NCBI RefSeq assembly: GCF_029543085.1
Contig: NZ_CP119967.1
Span: 2,940,501 to 3,004,500 of the forward strand
Reading direction: 5' to 3'
Source: Pseudomonas sp. A34-9
GTDB lineage: Bacteria > Pseudomonadota > Gammaproteobacteria > Pseudomonadales > Pseudomonadaceae
Length of the DNA: 64,000 nt
Below, piece by piece: positions 57,878-64,000 of the stretch. The notes below the pieces were generated by a model, which was not told the origin of the DNA, made no database searches, and saw nothing but the letters and a program-made list of their open reading frames with translations. Each line of letters starts with the position of its first letter. The first letter of the stretch is position 1. The position numbers and the translations under genes are program-made.

Positions 57878-57935
57878 GAAATGAACAAAACCCTATAACT
57901 GTGTCCAGTATCGTTTGACCAGATCATTTCGGGAT

Positions 57936-58035
57936 TTTCAAAACCTGAGTTCGACTCGGTATTTCACGTCGGCGTCGCCCGCCCAAACACCTCGGTCAGT
58001 CCCCTCTCCCTCGGGGAGAGGGCTAGGGTGAGGGG
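57936..58035. repeat. Family C repeat, right half
   Basis: TTCAAAACCTGAGTTCGACT, GGTCAGTCCCCTCTCCC and GGGAGAGGGCTAGGGTGAGG. It is the counterpart of 56625-56668 across the IS3 element and matches the intact copy at 63630-63796. Confidence 0.82.
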
Positions 58036-58082
58036 CTCTTGATCTGGCTCTTGATCTTGCTTTGGCTTTTGATCTTTTGCCC

Positions 58083-58347
58083 CATCGGCAGGCCGAGCGG
58101 AGGTGTTCATCCGGGGGTAGGCGCGCAGCGCCGTGCGGCGCAGCCGCATACATCGAGAGGAGGTGCAGCGAAGCAAACCGTAGGCGATGCCCCCGGATGG
58201 ACACCGTAGCGAGGGAACACTGAGCCTCAGCGAAGTGCCGTACGCCAGGGGCAAAGCCTTTTGGTTCCTTTTTGGCGTTTGAAAAAGGGACTCACTGTAA
58301 GAGCGAAACCGCCAGCGGCAGCACCCGCAGCAACGGATATGCCCCCA
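58083..58347 (-). repeat. Dispersed element D, intact inverted copy
   Basis: Its complement starts GGGGGCATATCCGTTGCTGC and runs through CCAAAAAGGAACCAAAAGGC and GGGGGCATCGCCTACGGTTT to CTCCTCTCG. It contains no supportable gene. Confidence 0.78.
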
Positions 58348-58389
58348 ATCCAAACATTGACCCATAAGCAAGCCATGCGTAGCCTTGCG

Positions 58390-58580
58390 CATTCGAGGTT
58401 CTTCGGCCCTTGCCGAAGCTAAGAAGGGAACGCGGTCAATGCCGCGGCTGCCCCCGCAACTGTGAACGGTGAAGTTCGCTGCCACGCCACTGCCAGCTCA
58501 ATCCAGGAGCCCGCGGGAAGGCGCAGCAAACGCCAGGCCCAGCGCCTGAACACCGTCAGCCAGGAGACCTGCCTCGTCAC
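58390..58580 (+). ncRNA. Cobalamin riboswitch upstream of cobW
   Basis: The order TTCGAGGTTCTTCGG, AAGGGAACGCGGT, GGCTGCCCCCGCAACTGTGA and GTCAGCCAGGAGACCTGCCT contains all conserved boxes of the class. P1 pairs CGAGGT with ACCTGCCTCG. A GC hairpin (ACCGG...CCGGT) follows and lies near the cobW start, compatible with translational control. Confidence 0.94.
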
Positions 58581-58689
58581 AGATTCTCAATTCAACCGGG
58601 CGGGGTGATCCGGTGGCGAACTCTCCGGGCACGCACGCGCGTTGCCGGTTCTCGTCCCGTATGCCCGCCGCTTGCCAAAGGGCATACCG

Positions 58690-59763
58690 ATGAAAACACT
58701 GGCCAAACTCCCCGTCACCATCGTCACCGGCTTCCTCGGTTCGGGCAAAACCACGCTGCTGCGGCACATGCTCGACAACGCTCAGGGCCGTCGCATCGCA
58801 GTGATCGTCAACGAGTTCGGCGAGTTGGGCATTGACGGTGAAATCCTCAAGCAATGCACCATCGGCTGCACCGAAGAAGAAGCCACCGGTCGCGTTTACG
58901 AACTCGCCAACGGCTGCCTGTGCTGCACCGTTCAGGAAGAATTCTTCCCGGTGATGCGCGAGCTGGTCGCCCGTCGCGGCGATCTCGACCACATCCTCAT
59001 TGAAACCTCGGGCCTGGCCCTGCCGAAACCGCTGGTACAAGCCTTCCAGTGGCCGGAAATCCGCAGCGCCTGCACCGTTGACGCGGTGATCACCGTGGTC
59101 GACAGCCCGGCCGTGGCCGCTGGCACCTTCGCCGCGTTCCCGGATCAGGTCGATGCCCAGCGCAAACTCGACCCGAACCTCGATCACGAGTCGCCGCTGC
59201 ACGAACTGTTCGCCGACCAACTGGCCAGCGCCGACCTCGTCATCCTCAACAAGGCCGACCAGACCAGCCCGGAAGATCTGGCTCGCGTTCGCGCGGAAGT
59301 CGCCGAAGAGCTGCCACCGGCGGTGAAAATCATCGAAGCCAGCAACGGTCGTCTGCCGCTGGACGTGCTGATCGGCCTCGGCGCCGGTTCCGAAGAACAC
59401 ATCGACAGCCGCCACAGCCATCACGATCACCACCATGGTGAAGGCGATGACGACCACGATGACCACGATCACGACGCCTTCGATTCGATCTCCATCGAAC
59501 TGCCGCAAGCTGACGAAAGCCTGCTGCTCGACGCCCTGACGCAGCTGGTGGTCAAGCATGGCATCCTCCGTGTCAAAGGTTTCGCCGCGATCCCGAACAA
59601 GCCAATGCGCCTGCTGATCCAGGGTGTGGGGACGCGTTTCGACAAGCATTTCGACCGTCAGTGGGGTGCCGATGAAGCACGTATTACGCGTCTGGTGTTA
59701 ATCGGCCAGGAACTCGACGCCGCGCAACTCGAAGCGCAGCTGCGCGCCGCGCTCAGCGTTTAA
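58690..59763 (+). CDS. cobW: CobW G3E GTPase of cobalamin synthesis
   Basis: A 357-residue G3E-family metal-chaperone GTPase. It has Walker A GFLGSGKTTLL, the metal-site motif GCLCCT, Walker B-type ETSGLALP and the NKAD guanine-specificity motif. A His/Asp-rich stretch (about residues 240-262) precedes the CobW C-terminal domain (ILRVKGFAAI). It is thought to supply cobalt to CobN. ATG at 58690 follows AAAGGG; an ATG at 58642 would add 16 residues without homology. Confidence 0.95.
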   Translation: MKTLAKLPVTIVTGFLGSGKTTLLRHMLDNAQGRRIAVIVNEFGELGIDGEILKQCTIGCTEEEATGRVYELANGCLCCTVQEEFFPVMRELVARRGDLDHILIETSGLALPKPLVQAFQWPEIRSACTVDAVITVVDSPAVAAGTFAAFPDQVDAQRKLDPNLDHESPLHELFADQLASADLVILNKADQTSPEDLARVRAEVAEELPPAVKIIEASNGRLPLDVLIGLGAGSEEHIDSRHSHHDHHHGEGDDDHDDHDHDAFDSISIELPQADESLLLDALTQLVVKHGILRVKGFAAIPNKPMRLLIQGVGTRFDKHFDRQWGADEARITRLVLIGQELDAAQLEAQLRAALSV

Positions 59764-59766
59764 ACC

Positions 59767-62700
59767 ATGCACCTGCTCAGGACCCAGCCCGGCGGTTTCG
59801 TCTCGGATGACAACATTGCCGACCTTGGCCAGACCCCCGCCGAGTTGGTGATTCTGTGCAGCGGCGACTCCAGCCTGGCGCTGCTCGCCGAGGCCGCGCA
59901 GCAGTTGCCCGAGGATTACCCGAGCCTGCGTCTGGCCAACCCGATGCAGGTGCAGAATCACGCCTCGGTCGATTTGTACGTCGACGAAGTGCTGCGCCAC
60001 GCCAAGGTGATTCTGATTTCGCTGCACGGTGGCATCGCCTATTGGCGTTATGGCGTCGAGCGTCTGATCGAACTGTCCGAGCGCGGTGTGCAAGTGATTC
60101 TGGTGCCGGGCGATGACCGTCCCGATCCGGAACTCAGCGACCTGAGCACCGTCAACGCCGTGGATCGTGATCGCCTCTGGCAGTTCTTGCGTCAGGGCGG
60201 CCTGGGCAATGCGCTGGATTTCTTCCGTTGTCTGGCCAACCGTTGGCTCGCCCGCGATTACGCGTGGGAAGAACCGCAGACGCTGCCGCGCACGGCGATT
60301 TACCACCCGAATAAAACCACCGCCGCACTGAGTGACTGGCAAGCCGATTGGCTGCCCGAGCACCCGGTCGCGGCGGTGTTGTTTTACCGCTCGCATCTGC
60401 AAGCGGCGAACACCGCGTTTATCGATGTGTTCTGCCAGCGCTTGCAGGTGGCGGGGCTGAATCCGCTGCCGATCGCGGTGGCCAGTCTGAAAGAACCCGG
60501 CTGCCTGACGGTGGTCGAGGATTGGCTGGACGAAGTCGAGGCGGGGGTGATCCTCAACACCACCGGATTCGCCCAGTCCAGCCCCGAAGCGCCGCATCTG
60601 CGGCCGTTTCGCCGCAATATTCCGGTGATTCAGGCGATCTGCGCGCAGGACAACGAGCCCGGCTGGCGCGACAGCGAGCAAGGCCTGGGGCCAAGGGATC
60701 TGGCCATGCACATCGCCTTGCCGGAACTCGACGGGCGCATCATCAGCCGGCCGATCAGTTTCAAGGATCTGGCCTGGCGCAGTGAGCGTAGTCAGTCCGA
60801 TGTGGTCTGCTACCGCGCGCAGCCTGAGCGCATGGATTTTGTCGCCGAACTGGCGCGGCGCTGGATTGATCTGGCGCGGGTGCCGAATGGCGAAAAACGC
60901 ATCGCGTTGATACTTGCCAACTACCCAACCCGTGATGGGCGCATCGGCAACGGCGTCGGCCTCGACACGCCGGCAGCGGCGCTGAATATCCTTCGCGCGT
61001 TGCAGGCAGAGGGTTATCCGGTCCCGGCAGAGTTGCCCAATAGCGGCACCGAGTTGATCCAGCAATTGCTCGGTGGCGTCAGCAACGATCTCGACATGAT
61101 TGATCTGCGCCCGTGCCAGCAAAGTCTGGCGATGGACGCTTACCTGACGATGTTCAACGCGCTGCCCGAGGCCAATAGAAACGCAGTGGTCGAGCGTTGG
61201 GGATCGCCGCAAAACGATCCGATGTGCCGCGACGGTCGCATGATGATTGCCGGTCTGCGCTTGGGCCTGACCTTCGTCGGTATTCAGCCGGCGCGCGGTT
61301 ATCAGGTAGACCCGAGTGCGGTCTATCACGACCCTGATCTGGTGCCGCCGCACGCGTATCTGGCGTTCTATTTCTGGCTGCGCAACACCTACGGCGCCCA
61401 CGGTGTGATTCACGTCGGCAAGCACGGCAACCTTGAGTGGCTGCCGGGCAAAGGCGTCGGGCTTTCGGAGAATTGCTGGCCGGACGCATTGCTCGGGCCG
61501 CTGCCGAACATTTATCCGTTTATCGTCAACGACCCGGGCGAGGGCGCCCAAGCGAAACGACGCACGCAAGCGGTAATCATCGACCACCTGATGCCACCGC
61601 TGACCCGCGCCGAAACCTACGGCCCGCTGCGCAATCTGGAACTGCTGGCCGACGAGTATTACGAAGCGCAACTGCTCGACCCACGCCGCGCCCGCGAGTT
61701 GCAGCGTGACATTCTGCAACTGGTGCGCGAGACGCAGATCGACCGCGAACTGCAACTCGATGCAGGCCTGGACAGTGATGCCGATGCGGCGATCTGGCTG
61801 CCGCGCCTCGATACCTATTTGTGTGATTTGAAGGAATCGCAGATTCGCGATGGTCTGCACATCTTTGGTGAATCGCCGAGCGGGCGTTTGCGCATTGATA
61901 CGTTGTTGGCGCTGCTACGGATTCCGCGTGGCGACGGCAAGGGCGCGCAGTCGAGTCTGCTGCGCGCATTGGCCAAGGCGTTTGAACTGGGTTTCGACCC
62001 GCTCGATTGTGCGTTGGCCGATCCATGGACAGGGCCGCGTCCCGCAGAGCTGCAATCGCAAAGCGACGAAGTCTGGCGCACTGCTGGTGATACCCGCGAA
62101 CGACTCGAACTGTTTGCCACTGAACTGATTTCCCAGACGCTGCAATCCCCTTGTAGGAGTGAGCCTGCTCGCGATAGCGCAGGGGCATTCGATACATATT
62201 TGCCTGACACACCGCTATCGCGAGCAGGCTCACTCCTACAGGGACCGCGCTGGGCTGAAGTCAGCGCAATTATCGACAATCTGCGCGAAGTCGTTGCGCC
62301 ACGCCTGGACGCCTGCGGCCCCGCTGAAATGCGCGGTTTGCTCGACGCGCTTAGCGGTCGCTTCGTCCCTGCCGGCCCGAGCGGAGCGCCGAGCCGTGGT
62401 CGCCTCGACGTGCTGCCGACCGGGCGCAATTTCTACTCGGTCGACGTGCGCAACCTGCCGACCACCACCGCGTGGCGCATCGGGTTCCAGTCGGCGACGT
62501 TGATTCTTGAGCGCCATCTCCAGGATCACGGCGATCACCTGCGCCAGCTCGGTTTATCGGTCTGGGGCACGGCAACCATGCGCACCGGTGGCGACGACAT
62601 TGCCCAAGCGATGGCATTGATGGGCGTGCGTCCGGTGTGGGCCACTGGCAGTCAGCGTGTCGACGACTTCGAGATTCTGCCGCTGAGCCTGCTCGACCGC

Positions 62701-63615
62701 CCGCGCGTCGATGTCACCTTGCGGGTTTCCGGATTTTTCCGCGATGCGTTCGCCAACCTGATCCGCCTGTTCGACGCAGCAGTGCAAGCGGTGGCGGCCC
62801 TCGACGAGCCGGACGACCTCAATCCATTGGCCGCGAAAGTGCGTGCCGAGCGCGAGGCACTGTTGCAGTCGGGCGTCGATGAGGACACCGCACGGCGCCA
62901 GGCTGGTTGGCGGATCTTCGGCGCCAAACCCGGTGCCTATGGCGCTGGTGTACAAGGCGCGATCGATGGCCGTTTGTGGCAGACCCGCGACGATCTGGCC
63001 GAGGTCTATCTGAACTGGGGCGCCTACGCCTATGGCGGTGCCGACGAAGGTACGGCCGCCCGCGAACAGTTCGTCCAGCGTCTGAGCCAGGTGCAAGCGG
63101 TGCTGCAAAATCAGGACAATCGCGAACACGACCTGCTCGACTCCAACGACTATTACCAGTTCCAGGGCGGCATGCTTGCGGCCGTGGAAACCCTGCGTGG
63201 CGAGGCGGCGGCCAGTTATCACGGCGATCACAGTCAGCCGGATCTGCCGAAGATTCGCACGTTGAAGGAAGAGCTGAACCGGGTGATTCGCTCACGTGCG
63301 GCCAATCCGAAGTGGATCGACGGGGTCAAGCGCCACGGCTATAAAGGCGCGTTTGAACTGGCGGCGACGGTTGATAACCTGTTTGCGTTTGATGCGACGA
63401 CACAGTTGATCGATGACCACCAGTACGCGTTGTTGGCGGATGCTTATTTGCTGGATCCGGCGACTCGGGAGTTTGTTCGCGAGCATAATCCGCATGCGCT
63501 TCGCGATATGACCGAGCGCATGCTTGAGGCGCAGCAGCGGGGGATGTGGCAGGAGCCGGGGGCTTATAAAGAGGCGCTGGAGAATCTGCTGCTGGATATA
63601 GAGGAAGATATGTAA
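59767..63615 (+). CDS. cobN: Cobaltochelatase subunit CobN carrying an in-frame REP insertion
   Basis: A 1282-residue CobN/Mg-chelatase large-subunit protein. Family motifs are intact, including GVIHVGKHGNLEWLPGKGVG, LPNIYPFIVNDPGEGAQAKR, DACGPAEMRGLLDALSG, GPSGAPSRGRLDVLPTGRNF and GAYGAGVQGAIDG. It inserts cobalt into hydrogenobyrinate diamide with partner ATPase subunits. Residues about 796-825 are encoded by a REP hairpin (62152-62240) and read CRSEPARDS...LSRAGSLLQG, in a variable region between two conserved helices. The frame is preserved. It starts 4 bp after cobW. Confidence 0.95.
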   Translation: MHLLRTQPGGFVSDDNIADLGQTPAELVILCSGDSSLALLAEAAQQLPEDYPSLRLANPMQVQNHASVDLYVDEVLRHAKVILISLHGGIAYWRYGVERLIELSERGVQVILVPGDDRPDPELSDLSTVNAVDRDRLWQFLRQGGLGNALDFFRCLANRWLARDYAWEEPQTLPRTAIYHPNKTTAALSDWQADWLPEHPVAAVLFYRSHLQAANTAFIDVFCQRLQVAGLNPLPIAVASLKEPGCLTVVEDWLDEVEAGVILNTTGFAQSSPEAPHLRPFRRNIPVIQAICAQDNEPGWRDSEQGLGPRDLAMHIALPELDGRIISRPISFKDLAWRSERSQSDVVCYRAQPERMDFVAELARRWIDLARVPNGEKRIALILANYPTRDGRIGNGVGLDTPAAALNILRALQAEGYPVPAELPNSGTELIQQLLGGVSNDLDMIDLRPCQQSLAMDAYLTMFNALPEANRNAVVERWGSPQNDPMCRDGRMMIAGLRLGLTFVGIQPARGYQVDPSAVYHDPDLVPPHAYLAFYFWLRNTYGAHGVIHVGKHGNLEWLPGKGVGLSENCWPDALLGPLPNIYPFIVNDPGEGAQAKRRTQAVIIDHLMPPLTRAETYGPLRNLELLADEYYEAQLLDPRRARELQRDILQLVRETQIDRELQLDAGLDSDADAAIWLPRLDTYLCDLKESQIRDGLHIFGESPSGRLRIDTLLALLRIPRGDGKGAQSSLLRALAKAFELGFDPLDCALADPWTGPRPAELQSQSDEVWRTAGDTRERLELFATELISQTLQSPCRSEPARDSAGAFDTYLPDTPLSRAGSLLQGPRWAEVSAIIDNLREVVAPRLDACGPAEMRGLLDALSGRFVPAGPSGAPSRGRLDVLPTGRNFYSVDVRNLPTTTAWRIGFQSATLILERHLQDHGDHLRQLGLSVWGTATMRTGGDDIAQAMALMGVRPVWATGSQRVDDFEILPLSLLDRPRVDVTLRVSGFFRDAFANLIRLFDAAVQAVAALDEPDDLNPLAAKVRAEREALLQSGVDEDTARRQAGWRIFGAKPGAYGAGVQGAIDGRLWQTRDDLAEVYLNWGAYAYGGADEGTAAREQFVQRLSQVQAVLQNQDNREHDLLDSNDYYQFQGGMLAAVETLRGEAAASYHGDHSQPDLPKIRTLKEELNRVIRSRAANPKWIDGVKRHGYKGAFELAATVDNLFAFDATTQLIDDHQYALLADAYLLDPATREFVREHNPHALRDMTERMLEAQQRGMWQEPGAYKEALENLLLDIEEDM
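62152..62240 (+). repeat. REP doublet, family A, inside the cobN coding sequence
   Basis: TGTAGGAGTGAGCCTGCTCG and its complement CGAGCAGGCTCACTCCTACA form a hairpin as in the intergenic copies at 4766 and 26752. Here it is translated as part of CobN without a stop. Confidence 0.95.
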
Positions 63616-63629
63616 CGCGTTCAATAACG

Positions 63630-63796
63630 CCTCCCCCTCACCCCAGCCCTCTCCCCCAAGGGGGAGAGGGGGAAAGGGAGCCGACCTGGGTGCTGTTCAA
63701 AACTTGAGTTCGACTGGATAGTTCAAGTCGGTGGATTTCAAAAGAGCACCACGGTCAGTTCCCTCTCCCTCTGGGAGAGGGCTAGGGTGAGGGCAT
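63630..63796. repeat. Family C repeat, intact copy
   Basis: CCCCTCACCCCAGCCCTCTC opens and GGGAGAGGGCTAGGGTGAGG closes; the middle has TTCAAAACTTGAGTTCGACT. It lies between cobN and the next gene. Confidence 0.87.
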
Positions 63797-63856
63797 TTCT
63801 ACCTGACACCCTGCAACCCTCAAGCACACCAAAGACCACGAAAGAGAAAAACCCAA

Positions 63857-64000
63857 ATGACCGACACCCCGCATTTCCCCCTTTCCGCCGTGGTCGGCGC
63901 TGATGACCTGAAACTCGCCCTGTGCCTCACCGCCATCGACCCGAAAATCGGCGGCGTGCTGATCGAAGGCCCGCGCGGCATGGCCAAGTCCACCCTGGCC
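63857..64000 (+). CDS. Mg-chelatase-like AAA ATPase subunit (truncated by window end)
   Basis: The first 48 residues only. The protein starts [20 protein letters not shown] and reaches a Walker [12 protein letters not shown]. This is the start of ChlI/BchI-type chelatase ATPases, the class that works with CobN in pseudomonads. AAAGAGAAAA precedes ATG 63857. Confidence 0.85.
   Translation, partial: MTDTPHFPLSAVVGADDLKLALCLTAIDPKIGGVLIEGPRGMAKSTLA

Larger units (their letters stand above)
56669..57926 (+). mobile_element. IS3-family insertion sequence
   Basis: A 1258-bp element with terminal inverted repeats of about 26 bp (left TGATCTGGCTTAATGATTCT then GGACAC, right complement TGATCTGGTCAAACGATACT then GGACAC). 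A TTT on each side fits the 3-bp target duplication of this family. It contains orfA, a slippery heptamer and orfB. Confidence 0.92.

Noticed and set aside
57938..58485. Minus-strand frames of 88 and 173 codons before the cobW riboswitch
   Set aside because: They run through family C and D repeats and the riboswitch and have no independent coding signal.
59698..61860. 720-codon minus-strand frame opposite cobN
   Set aside because: It is a shadow of conserved CobN coding sequence without a recognisable domain or ribosome-binding site.

Overview
The window is about 60% GC and reads as a chromosome segment of a Pseudomonas of the fluorescens group. The evidence is the dispersed GTAGGAG-type REP hairpins, a Pseudomonas-style cti next to metH, a ferredoxin-type CysI with a DUF934 partner, and an aerobic cobalamin pathway (cobM, cobE, cobW, cobN, cbtAB). 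No rRNA, tRNA or CRISPR array was seen.

Layout. 1-4.7 kb: the 3' part of a PAS hybrid histidine kinase and a UvrA paralogue. 4.9-10.3 kb, minus strand: a six-gene signalling operon, rsbR-rsbS-rsbT, an ATPase/PP2C phosphatase, a histidine kinase and a REC-PAS-HK-REC hybrid kinase. This is a stressosome-type partner switch wired to two-component proteins. 10.5-12.5 kb: small acidic or secreted proteins of stress-like character. 12.5-17.7 kb, minus strand: an SMP-30-like beta-propeller, a fatty-acid hydroxylase fused to an SRPBCC domain, a LysR regulator and a HoxX-like protein. 18-32.4 kb: a transport locus with FecI-type sigma, FecR, an STN TonB receptor, a RES-Xre toxin-antitoxin pair, a second TonB receptor and a YejABEF-type peptide ABC importer. 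A conserved block of about 44 bp precedes both receptors and the importer. 32.5-34.8 kb: SCP2, histidine phosphatase, SohB. 35-39.9 kb: a 1623-residue LRR/NEL-type effector-like protein that appears to lack the NEL catalytic cysteine. 40-44 kb: cysI with DUF934, a 37-residue membrane protein, a periplasmic binding protein and a DUF2970 protein. 44-52.2 kb: metH, cti, an acyltransferase and nfuA. 52.4-64 kb: the cobalamin region.

The cobalamin region has two divergent operons, each behind a cobalamin riboswitch: cbtB-cbtA-cobE-cobM leftward and cobW-cobN-(Mg-chelatase-like ATPase) rightward. About 3.5 kb of nested mobile DNA separates them. An IS481-family element sits inside one dispersed repeat and an IS3-family element sits inside another. 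cobN itself carries an 89-bp REP hairpin that is translated in frame.

Four dispersed non-coding repeat families recur: A, REP GTAGGAGTGAGCCTGCTCGC; B, GTAGGAGCTGCCGAAGGCTG; C, CCCTCACCC...CTCTCCC blocks; D, a structured element of about 300 bp. Domain and family names come from reading the translated sequence; no database search was run.
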